This document shows positions 1 through 5,728 of a stretch of 5,728 bases of DNA, one piece after another; positions within the stretch are counted from its first letter, which is position 1; each line of letters starts with the position of its first letter. The notes under the pieces are model-generated. The model searched no databases, was not told where the DNA came from, and was given only the letters and a program-made list of their open reading frames with translations. Both the position numbers and the translations under genes were made by a program. Source of the DNA: Promethearchaeota archaeon (lineage in GTDB: Archaea > Asgardarchaeota > Lokiarchaeia > Sigyniarchaeales > SOKP01); contig JAUWZR010000169.1 of NCBI GenBank assembly GCA_030615235.1, forward strand, positions 1 to 5,728, given 5' to 3'.

Positions 1-942
1 TCCATTTTCTAGAATCTCTTTTGGGCCTGTTTCACAATTTGTAGATACTATTGGAATTTTACAGATTAAAGCTTCGATTAACACATAAGGTAGTCCTTCA
101 CTAAGTGAAGGGAGCACAAATATATCTGATCTTGAGATGTAATTATAAGGATTATGTAAAAACCCCATAAGAGTAACAGAATTGGTTAAATTTCTCTCTT
201 GAATCATTTTTTCTATTTGGAATCTTGCTTTTCCCTCACCTATAATAAACAATTTTGAATTTGGAATTTCTTTAAGCACTTTAGTAAATGCTTTAATAAG
301 ATATTTATGTCCTTTTTCACCCGATAACCTTCCTAAAGTAATGAATTTAATAATATTAGGATTATTGAATACCTTTTCATAGTTATCAATTTTTTCTAAT
401 GCCATCTGTTTGATTTTTTCAATGTTAACGCCAATATAGATTGGTAAAATCTTTAGCTTACTTATCCGATATTTTTGAGCCAATAATGTTTTAAGTTCTT
501 TGGAAACGGGTACAATAGCCGTAACTTTTTTTAACGGAAATAAGAATTTCATAAGATATTTGAAATAAATTTTTTTCTTATATTGTGAATCTGGATTAGC
601 ATTAATACTGATAATTAAAGGGATATCAATTTTAAATAAATACATTATTGGGATAATCCAAAAACTTGTATAAGTCATAAATGATATAATAATATCGGGA
701 GAAATAGATTTAATCAATTTCTGAAGATAATTAAGTTTAGTTATTGCCCCAGTATAATAATTTTTTACTGCAAGCGTAAAATGTTTGCCTTTAATAGGAG
801 AACGCTCCTGATAATGAAAAAGAGTAATAATAGAAACATCATACTTATTAGCGAATTTTATTGTAAGGGTTGATGCGACTTTTGGAAAACCCCCTGCTCT
901 TGCTTTTAAAAATGGGATAAAAAATAATACTTTTTTTTTCAT
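1..942 (-). CDS. GT4-family glycosyltransferase, 3' end cut by the window edge
   Basis: The minus strand is open from an ATG at 942-940 to base 1, giving 314 residues without a stop, so the C-terminus lies outside the window. The start is firm: the codon just upstream is an in-frame TAA. The protein begins MKKKVLFFIPFL, the first strand of a GT-B fold, followed by a glycine pair (residues 17-18) where GT4 enzymes usually have a GGAE-like loop. The C-terminal donor domain shows GRLSGEKG (204-211, with R205 and K210 expected to contact the nucleotide diphosphate) and the EX7E motif in SEGLPYVLIEAL (E282 and E290). Family members run to about 370-390 residues, so roughly 60-70 are missing. The expected role is a retaining transfer of a sugar from a nucleotide donor at the cytoplasmic membrane face. 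The family call is strong; the sugar is unknown. No Shine-Dalgarno motif precedes the ATG. Confidence 0.92.
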   Translation of the reverse strand, partial: MKKKVLFFIPFLKARAGGFPKVASTLTIKFANKYDVSIITLFHYQERSPIKGKHFTLAVKNYYTGAITKLNYLQKLIKSISPDIIISFMTYTSFWIIPIMYLFKIDIPLIISINANPDSQYKKKIYFKYLMKFLFPLKKVTAIVPVSKELKTLLAQKYRISKLKILPIYIGVNIEKIKQMALEKIDNYEKVFNNPNIIKFITLGRLSGEKGHKYLIKAFTKVLKEIPNSKLFIIGEGKARFQIEKMIQERNLTNSVTLMGFLHNPYNYISRSDIFVLPSLSEGLPYVLIEALICKIPIVSTNCETGPKEILENG

Positions 943-965
943 TTAATAGAAAAAAGGAATTTCAA

Positions 966-975
966 ATTTAAAATA
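966..975 (-). promoter_or_regulatory. TATA-like element before the minus-strand glycosyltransferase
   Basis: On the minus strand this reads TATTTTAAAT and is centred about 28 bases upstream of the ATG at 942. That is the spacing expected for an archaeal TATA box driving a leaderless transcript, and it agrees with the lack of a Shine-Dalgarno motif. The whole region is very AT-rich, so a match of this quality can occur by chance. Confidence 0.35.
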
Positions 976-989
976 TTCTTAAAAAGAAT
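975..989. repeat. Short inverted repeat in the divergent intergenic region
   Basis: ATTCTT (975-980) and AAGAAT (984-989) form a perfect 6-base inverted repeat around AAA. It lies between the two divergent glycosyltransferase genes and abuts the upstream side of the TATA-like element of the minus-strand gene, a position where a dimeric regulator could bind. The arms are short and AT-rich, so chance occurrence is quite possible. Confidence 0.25.
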
Positions 990-1090
990 TGAAAAATATG
1001 ATAGCAGAGTGAAATTTTAAAAAATCCTTAAATTATGGAAAATTATTCTAGTTATGGATTTACAAACTAAACTATTTGTCTTTTAAAGTC

Positions 1091-2251
1091 ATGAGAATAT
1101 TAATTACTTTTACTTATGGCGTATCTTTAGAGCAATGGTTCACCTCTGGAATAATTTATAGAGAACTTGAATTATATAAGAGACTTTCACAGAGAAATGT
1201 GAATTATTCTCTATTAACCTACGGAGATCTTAAGGATCTCAATTATACTCCTATTTTGGGTGAAATCAAAGTAATTCCTGTTAAGAAGTATATAACATCA
1301 AAAATTTCACATTTTAAATTTTTGAAGTCTTTAATCTTACCAATACGATTAAAACACCTATTTAGCAGAATTGATATAATTAAAACAAATCAGATGCAAG
1401 GTAATTTAATTGTATGTATAGCTAAATTATTATTTAGAAAGAAGTTAATCGTCCGATGTGGTTGGGAGTGGCTTAGAACTCACATATCAAATTATAAAAT
1501 AAAGGAAAATAAGAACTACATAAAATATGTATTAAGATATATCTGGATGTATATGATAGAATTTATTTCTTATAAGCTCGCCGATGGAATTATATTGACA
1601 AACAAGCGAGACATACATTTTATAATTAAAACATTCAGATTGGAGAATAAGAAAGAAAAAATAAAGTTGTTCTACAATTTTATAAATACTGATCTTTTTA
1701 AAAATTTGGGCATAGCTAAAAAAGATAAAACTGTTCTATTTATCGGTAGATTAACAGAAGAGAAAAATTTATTTAATTTAATTAAAGCTTTTAGAGGTTT
1801 GAATAATTTTTCTTTAGATATTATTGGAAAAGGCCCCTTAGAAAATAAATTAAAAAATGAATCTAAAAATTTAGGAGTTAAAGTAAATTTTCTTGGTGTT
1901 TATCCAAATAATAAACTTCCAGAAATCATTAATCAATATCAAATTTATATATTACCCTCCTATTACGAAGGCAATCCAAAAACTTTGCTAGAAGCTATGA
2001 GCTGTGAAGTTGCCTGCATCGGAACAGATGTATTGGGGATAAATAATATAATTAGGCATGGAATAAATGGATTTTTATGCGCTACAAATCCGGAATCAAT
2101 AAAAAGCGCGATATTGGAAGTATACAAAGATCAGGAGTTAAGAGATAAAATTAGTAAAAACGCAAGAAAATTCATTTTAGACAATTGCTCTCTTGATTCT
2201 ATTACTGAAAAGGAATTTCAATTCTATAAAAGTGTTCTAGGAGAAAAATGA
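1091..2251 (+). CDS. GT4-family glycosyltransferase, first gene of the three-gene run
   Basis: The protein has 386 residues from the ATG at 1091, a normal GT4 length. A TTG at 1076 in the same frame would add five residues, but the ATG places MRILITFTYG directly at the first beta strand and is preferred. The N-terminal acceptor domain carries TYGVSLEQW (8-16), then an REL-ELYKRL helix and LLTYGD, a pattern I associate with a subset of polysaccharide GT4 enzymes. VRCGWEW (121-127) is near the usual domain core. The donor domain has GRLTEEKN (219-226, R220 and K225), the EX7E motif in YEGNPKTLLEAM (E293 and E301) and HGINGFL (323-329). It should transfer a sugar from a nucleotide donor to a lipid-linked or growing glycan at the inner membrane face. 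Its stop overlaps the next start by four bases. Donor and acceptor are unknown. Confidence 0.93.
   Translation: MRILITFTYGVSLEQWFTSGIIYRELELYKRLSQRNVNYSLLTYGDLKDLNYTPILGEIKVIPVKKYITSKISHFKFLKSLILPIRLKHLFSRIDIIKTNQMQGNLIVCIAKLLFRKKLIVRCGWEWLRTHISNYKIKENKNYIKYVLRYIWMYMIEFISYKLADGIILTNKRDIHFIIKTFRLENKKEKIKLFYNFINTDLFKNLGIAKKDKTVLFIGRLTEEKNLFNLIKAFRGLNNFSLDIIGKGPLENKLKNESKNLGVKVNFLGVYPNNKLPEIINQYQIYILPSYYEGNPKTLLEAMSCEVACIGTDVLGINNIIRHGINGFLCATNPESIKSAILEVYKDQELRDKISKNARKFILDNCSLDSITEKEFQFYKSVLGEK
2239..2243 (+). promoter_or_regulatory. Shine-Dalgarno motif for the FkbM methyltransferase
   Basis: AGGAG sits four bases before the ATG at 2248, inside the last codons of the upstream glycosyltransferase. 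Together with the ATGA overlap it suggests reinitiation or translational coupling. The spacing is on the short side. Confidence 0.6.
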
Positions 2252-3030
2252 AAAAAAAAATCAATGATGCTTTAAATCTTGTTCCAAAATTAATAAAATC
2301 TATGGGTTTAAAGTCAAGTTTATTATATATGCTCTTTAGCTTAAAACTTAAAAAGCTAAATCAGAATAAAATATTTAAAACTAAGTCTGGGATTAATATT
2401 CCATTAATAGATAAGAAAATCTTTCTTTACTATAATGAATATAACGAACCTGATATTGTAAAATATATTAAAACAACAAAAGAATATAATACTTTTATTA
2501 ATATTGGAGCTGCTTACGGAGAATTTTTATTTTTTTCAGCTATTAATCCGCAATTTGATTTTATATACGGATTTGAGCCAGTACCAATTCATTTTAAGAT
2601 TATAAATAAAGTTCTAAAAATTAATCCAAATTTCGCAAAAAAAATTAAAATTCAGAATATTGCGTTAGGCAATTCTACAGGACCGACAAAGTTTTTTTTA
2701 GATCAGAATACATTAACAAGCAGTAGTTTATCCCCCTCAAGTTCGAGTAAAGAGATTGAAGTTACTATTCATAAATTAGATGATCTTAAATTAAAAATTA
2801 AAAATACACCTTTACTTCTAATAGATGTAGAAGGATACGAAATTAAAGTTTTAAAAGGAGCTGAAGATTTCATTCGTAAATATAGCCCAACAATAATAAT
2901 TGAAGTATGGGATGAAGATGTATCTAAATATAAAAAATCGATTTCAGAAATAAATTATAAAATTGATTATATTTGGAAGAAAAAAAAATCTATCACTAAA
3001 TATTGGAAAATAAATCCAATTAATTTATAA
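2248..3030 (+). CDS. FkbM-family SAM-dependent methyltransferase
   Basis: The protein has 260 residues, a usual length for Methyltransf_21 (FkbM) enzymes. The order of motifs fits the family: a leading helical part (1-60), the SAM-binding loop FINIGAAYGEF (83-93), the acidic FEP segment (109-111) at the end of the second strand, then LLLIDVEGYEIKVLKGAEDF (189-208), the FkbM hallmark, and PTIIIEVWDED (214-224). In the loop the usual Asp of D-I-G-A-N is Asn85, a modest departure. A serine-rich stretch (158-167) precedes the hallmark motif. Known members O-methylate small molecules or sugars; beside glycosyltransferases the likely job is methylation of a glycan hydroxyl in the cytoplasm. The start is set by the AGGAG motif and the ATGA overlap with the upstream gene. 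Ten consecutive A residues follow the ATG. The substrate is inferred from context only. Confidence 0.9.
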   Translation: MKKKINDALNLVPKLIKSMGLKSSLLYMLFSLKLKKLNQNKIFKTKSGINIPLIDKKIFLYYNEYNEPDIVKYIKTTKEYNTFINIGAAYGEFLFFSAINPQFDFIYGFEPVPIHFKIINKVLKINPNFAKKIKIQNIALGNSTGPTKFFLDQNTLTSSSLSPSSSSKEIEVTIHKLDDLKLKIKNTPLLLIDVEGYEIKVLKGAEDFIRKYSPTIIIEVWDEDVSKYKKSISEINYKIDYIWKKKKSITKYWKINPINL

Positions 3031-3034
3031 ATAA

Positions 3035-3039
3035 AAGGA
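3035..3039 (+). promoter_or_regulatory. Shine-Dalgarno-like motif for the TagB/TagF-like gene
   Basis: AAGGA lies in the 19-base gap after the methyltransferase stop and ends ten bases before the ATG at 3050. It supports that start and, with the short gap, joint transcription with the upstream genes. Confidence 0.5.
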
Positions 3040-3049
3040 AAAATATAAG

Positions 3050-4285
3050 ATGAATATAAATTTCTTACTTAGAATATTGAATAAATATGATTTTTTAAAG
3101 CAAAATCAAATTTATGAATTTATAAGAACAATAATCTTTCCCTTCTTTTTACAAAAAGTTTCAAAATTCTTTAAGAGTAATGTAGTTGATAATTTAATTG
3201 TATTGGGAGGTTATGGAGGCGGTGCATATTTAGGCAATACAAAATATTTATTTGAATTTCTAAACAAATATTCAGATTATAAAGTAGTTTGGATCACAAA
3301 ATCACATGAAGTATTAAATAAAATACGAAAAAAGGGATATCAAGCCGTGTATTCCTATGATTTAGAGGCGATTCGTCTATTAAGAAAAGCTAAATTTATA
3401 TTTATAACCCATGGATATGTTGATATTCTACCAATAGAATTTTCTGCAGATACCCTCATTATTTTAACTTGGCATGGTACTCCAATTAAAATAATTAATC
3501 GATACATAGGAAATTCTTATATATATAGTAAATGGGCAGAAATTTTTCATATTAAATTGAAATATGATGAATATGTCGATTATTTATTAACACCAACAAG
3601 AAATAAACGAGAACATAAAATTTTGAGTGAGGCTTTTAAATTATCTCCAAAGAAAATTTTAGCTGTTGGTTATCCAAAATTAGATTACCTTTTTGATAAA
3701 GACAAGAACTTTATATTAAAATTAAAAAAATCCTATAAAATTTCAGATAGTTTTAATCAAATAATTTTATATTGCCCAACTTATAGAGAAAGTTTTTCAT
3801 TAGATTTTCCTTTTAACCATGAACAATTAAAGAAATTAAATAACCTTCTTGAACAAACTAATTCTCTTCTTCTTATAAAAGCTCATATGTTTGTAAAAAA
3901 TATTAATTTTAAAGGTTATAAGAACATTAGAGTTATATCAAAAGAAGCAAATATTGAAGAACTCTACTTGATTACTGACATTCTCATAACAGATTATTCT
4001 TCCACTATGTTGGATTTCTCTTTATTAAATAAACCAATACTTTTATATCCTTATGACCTTCAAGAATATTTACGTGAAGTAGGGTTGTGTTATAAGCTAG
4101 AAGATATTGCTCCAGGGCCTATATTCTTTAATGCAGATGATTTAATAAATGCTTTAAAAAATATATCTACAATTGAAAAAGAATTCAAAGAAAGAAGAAA
4201 TCTAATCAGAGATATATTTAATAAGTTTCGGGATAGAAATTCTACTGAAAGATTATTAAATTATTTAAAGATTAAATTCTATTAA
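3050..4285 (+). CDS. CDP-glycerol glycerophosphotransferase-family protein (TagB/TagF-like)
   Basis: The 411-residue protein carries the motifs of the Glyphos_transf family (PF04464). They are a glycine-rich strand LGGYGGGAYLGN (52-63), THGY (120-123), TWHGTPIK (140-147), GYPKLDYLF (207-215), YCPTYRE (241-247), IKAH (276-279, H279), TDYSSTMLDFSLLNKPILLY (314-333) and PGP (355-357). In studied members the HGTP histidine and a later histidine are needed for catalysis. Its length matches single-domain TagB-type primases rather than long two-domain polymerases. The N-terminal segment FIRTIIFPFFLQKVSKFF (24-41) is hydrophobic and basic, as in peripheral membrane enzymes. Characterised relatives move glycerol phosphate or ribitol phosphate from a CDP donor onto a lipid-linked glycan. 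No CDP-glycerol synthase gene is in the window, so the donor is open. It is the last gene of the run; a T-run follows. Confidence 0.9.
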   Translation: MNINFLLRILNKYDFLKQNQIYEFIRTIIFPFFLQKVSKFFKSNVVDNLIVLGGYGGGAYLGNTKYLFEFLNKYSDYKVVWITKSHEVLNKIRKKGYQAVYSYDLEAIRLLRKAKFIFITHGYVDILPIEFSADTLIILTWHGTPIKIINRYIGNSYIYSKWAEIFHIKLKYDEYVDYLLTPTRNKREHKILSEAFKLSPKKILAVGYPKLDYLFDKDKNFILKLKKSYKISDSFNQIILYCPTYRESFSLDFPFNHEQLKKLNNLLEQTNSLLLIKAHMFVKNINFKGYKNIRVISKEANIEELYLITDILITDYSSTMLDFSLLNKPILLYPYDLQEYLREVGLCYKLEDIAPGPIFFNADDLINALKNISTIEKEFKERRNLIRDIFNKFRDRNSTERLLNYLKIKFY

Positions 4286-4304
4286 AGAAGCTATTTATAC
4301 TAAA

Positions 4305-4310
4305 TTTTTT
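4305..4310 (+). terminator. Possible T-run terminator after the TagB/TagF-like gene
   Basis: Six T residues begin 20 bases after the stop codon of the upstream gene. No stable GC-containing hairpin precedes them, so this would be a T-tract terminator of archaeal style rather than a classical bacterial one. T-runs are frequent in sequence this AT-rich, so the call is weak. Confidence 0.25.
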
Positions 4311-4329
4311 ATCTGAGATTTTAGGAGAT

Positions 4330-4379
4330 ATTTTAATCATTTAGTTAATAGCTCTAGACCATACAGAAAATTTTAATCA
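4330..4379. repeat. Pair of 10-base direct repeats 40 bases apart
   Basis: ATTTTAATCA occurs at 4330-4339 and 4370-4379. The start-to-start distance of 40 bases is close to four helical turns, placing both copies on the same DNA face. They lie upstream of the TATA-like element at 4386, where an activator or repressor could bind. Low base complexity makes chance a serious alternative. Confidence 0.25.
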
Positions 4380-4385
4380 CAATAC

Positions 4386-4394
4386 TTTTATAAA
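4386..4394 (+). promoter_or_regulatory. TATA-like element upstream of the dehydratase
   Basis: TTTTATAAA is the best TATA-box-like string in the gap. If used as an archaeal promoter, transcription would start near 4415-4420 and leave a leader of about 100 bases without a Shine-Dalgarno motif. A promoter nearer the ATG giving a leaderless message is an alternative, though the sequence about 26 bases before the ATG is not a strong TATA match. Confidence 0.35.
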
Positions 4395-4519
4395 GTTCTT
4401 ATTTTTAACATAGCATTAACATATTTTTAGTTCAAATTAAAAAAAAATCACTTAAAAAAATTCCTACTTTATTAATAATTAAGTTAAAAACTAATCATTA
4501 ATTAATAGTAACTTATATT

Positions 4520-5671
4520 ATGGATGATCTTATTCCCCTTGATACAGTAATTAAGAAAAATCCTCGGGTTATAGAACTTGAGAATCAAGGTTTTATTATT
4601 GAACCTGAAAAAATTAATGATTATCTAGATGAATTTAAAAATCGAAAAACCACTTTACCTGATAAAAATTTTTGGGAACAAAAACGAGTTTTAATTACCG
4701 GCATTAGTGGTTTTGCAGGAAGCCATTTAGCAGAGCAATTATTAGATTTAGGCTGTGAGGTTCATGGAACCATTCGTCGTCATGCCGTTCCGATGCATGA
4801 AAACATTGAACACTTAAGAGGGCATATCATATTACATGAAGCAGATATAACAAGCGCTGAGAGAATTTTAGAAATTTTTGAAGAAATTAAACCTAATGCT
4901 GTATTTCATCTAGCAGCTGAGTCTTTTGTCCCTACTTCCTTTAGAGAACCAGTAAGAGTCTCTCATAATAATATCATTGGTACATTAAAAATCTTTGAGG
5001 CCACAAAAAGATTTAATCAGGGTTTAGAAAGCATTCAAGTAGCTTGTAGTAGCGAACAATACGGATTAGTTGATCCAAATGAAGTACCCGTAACTGAGGA
5101 TATCAAAAAGAATCCTTTTAGGCCTAGAAGTGTGTATGGAATTACAAAATGCGCAACAGAACAAATTGCGTTGTTATATCATAAATCTTATGCTGTTCCA
5201 AGTATAATAACACGAGGTTTTAACCATGAAGGTCCAAGGCGCGGTATTCAATTTGTCACGAGTGTCATTCACCGACAAATTGTAGAGATTTTAGCGAATA
5301 AAAGGAATAAAATAATTATTGGAAATCCCAACGCAATAAGAGATTTTACTCACGTTAAAGATACTGTAAATGCATACATATTGTTGAGTGAGAAAAAGAA
5401 ATTTGGAGACCCTTTTAATGTATGCTCAGGGATGGGGATAACTATTGCTGATTATGTAAAATTAGCGAAAAATATTTACAACCTAGATACAGGTGTATTT
5501 ATCGACAAGAAACGGATGCGGCCAAGTGAAGTACCTTTATTAATCGGTAAGAATGAGAAAATTTATAATGAAACTGGTTGGAAACCAGTTAGATCTGTTG
5601 TGGATATCATAAAAGAAGGCGTAAAATATTTCCAAGATCATCCAGAAATGCTTGGAATTGAAGCTCATTAA
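4520..5671 (+). CDS. GDP-mannose 4,6-dehydratase-like NAD(P)-dependent sugar epimerase/dehydratase
   Basis: The 383-residue protein is an extended short-chain dehydrogenase. The cofactor loop is TGISGFAGSHL (60-70), followed by EVHGTIRR (80-87), whose arginine pair is typical of GDP-mannose dehydratases. Next come LAAESF (131-136), the active-site SSEQYG (177-182, Ser178 and Glu179 as likely catalytic residues), and YGITK (Y206, K210) as the YxxxK pair. NHEGPRRGIQFVTS (235-248) and RPSEVPLLIG (334-343) also match GDP-mannose 4,6-dehydratase signatures. That enzyme makes GDP-4-keto-6-deoxymannose, the precursor of fucose, rhamnose and related sugars. A segment of about 50 residues precedes FWEQKRVLITG; no ATG, GTG or TTG lies between the first codon and the fold in this frame, so the extension is real if the gene is intact. 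Related 4,6-dehydratases or epimerases of other nucleotide sugars cannot be excluded. No Shine-Dalgarno motif is seen. Confidence 0.88.
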   Translation: MDDLIPLDTVIKKNPRVIELENQGFIIEPEKINDYLDEFKNRKTTLPDKNFWEQKRVLITGISGFAGSHLAEQLLDLGCEVHGTIRRHAVPMHENIEHLRGHIILHEADITSAERILEIFEEIKPNAVFHLAAESFVPTSFREPVRVSHNNIIGTLKIFEATKRFNQGLESIQVACSSEQYGLVDPNEVPVTEDIKKNPFRPRSVYGITKCATEQIALLYHKSYAVPSIITRGFNHEGPRRGIQFVTSVIHRQIVEILANKRNKIIIGNPNAIRDFTHVKDTVNAYILLSEKKKFGDPFNVCSGMGITIADYVKLAKNIYNLDTGVFIDKKRMRPSEVPLLIGKNEKIYNETGWKPVRSVVDIIKEGVKYFQDHPEMLGIEAH

Positions 5672-5691
5672 TTATTTTACATATTAAAAAA

Positions 5692-5727
5692 GTTAAATAA
5701 AAAATTATAAATTTAACACTTGTTTTT
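5692..5727 (+). terminator. Possible weak terminator after the dehydratase
   Basis: GTTAAAT (5692-5698) and ATTTAAC (5711-5717) are perfect 7-base inverted arms around a 12-base loop, followed by a run of five T residues ending at 5727. The stem has only one G-C pair, so a stable hairpin is doubtful; the T-run alone may act if the organism is an archaeon. The position, about 20 bases after the stop, is suitable. Confidence 0.35.
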
Positions 5728-5728
5728 G

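Larger units (their letters stand above)
4286..4519. other. AT-rich intergenic region between the glycan run and the dehydratase
   Basis: This 234-base gap has no convincing reading frame or structured RNA. It contains a T-run just after the upstream stop, two copies of ATTTTAATCA spaced 40 bases apart (start to start), a TATA-like TTTTATAAA, and a 10-base AT palindrome (4497-4506) close to the dehydratase start. Its size and content suggest that the dehydratase has its own promoter. Confidence 0.6.

Noticed and set aside
1035..1086. Two tiny reading frames (1035-1070 and 1054-1086) before the first plus-strand gene
   Set aside because: They encode 11 and 10 residues, lack ribosome binding motifs, and such frames arise readily by chance. 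A leader-peptide role cannot be supported.
1076..1090. Upstream TTG start for the first plus-strand glycosyltransferase
   Set aside because: It adds only five residues before MRILITFTYG, has no Shine-Dalgarno motif, and the ATG at 1091 fits the family N-terminus better.
2700..2750. Serine-rich stretch of the methyltransferase as a tandem repeat
   Set aside because: The serines use mixed AGC, AGT, TCA and TCG codons, so there is no repeat at the DNA level.
4310..4330. Inverted TATCT / AGATA arms after the TagB/TagF-like gene as a terminator hairpin
   Set aside because: The 5-base AT-rich stem with an 11-base loop would not be stable, and the T-run lies before rather than after it.
4497..4506. 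ATTAATTAAT palindrome just before the dehydratase as an operator
   Set aside because: It is a simple AT palindrome in a region of very low G+C and has no second copy or further dyad to support it.
1..5728. CRISPR array, tRNA, rRNA, transposase or attachment sites
   Set aside because: No regularly spaced long repeats, no tRNA-like cloverleaf, no transposase-like protein and no flanking duplications were seen.

Overview
This AT-rich 5.7 kb window holds five protein genes, and all of them fit the making or decorating of a cell-surface glycan. They are a glycosyltransferase on the minus strand that runs off the left edge, a tight plus-strand run of three genes (GT4 glycosyltransferase, FkbM-type methyltransferase, TagB/TagF-like glycerophosphotransferase-family protein), and a GDP-mannose 4,6-dehydratase-like nucleotide-sugar enzyme after a 234-base gap. 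No RNA gene, CRISPR array, transposase or insertion sequence is visible.

The organism cannot be named from this sequence. Some signs lean towards an AT-rich archaeon. The three genes that head a transcription unit (minus-strand GT4, first plus-strand GT4, dehydratase) have no Shine-Dalgarno motif before the start codon, and the minus-strand GT4 has a TATA-like element about 28 bases before its ATG. The two genes inside the run do have Shine-Dalgarno motifs. Terminator candidates are T-runs with weak or no hairpins. This mixed leaderless/Shine-Dalgarno pattern is common in archaea but also occurs in some bacteria, so the assignment is an inference of moderate strength.

Layout: 1-942 (minus) is a 3'-truncated GT4; 943-1090 is a divergent intergenic region with promoter-like AT-rich elements; 1091-2251 is a GT4; 2248-3030 is the methyltransferase, overlapping the previous gene by four bases (ATGA); 3050-4285 is the TagB/TagF-like gene; 4286-4519 is an intergenic region with a T-run, a TATA-like element and a short direct repeat; 4520-5671 is the dehydratase; 5672-5728 is an AT-rich tail with a weak hairpin followed by T residues.

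A reasonable model is that the dehydratase supplies a deoxy-sugar precursor such as GDP-4-keto-6-deoxymannose, the two GT4 enzymes add sugars to a carrier-linked oligosaccharide, the FkbM enzyme methylates a sugar hydroxyl, and the TagB/TagF-like protein adds a polyol-phosphate or similar group. The families are clear from motifs; donor and acceptor specificities are not readable from the sequence. The dehydratase gene is clearly richer in G+C than the three-gene run (about 34% against 25% in 360-base samples), so the two parts may have different histories or levels of constraint.
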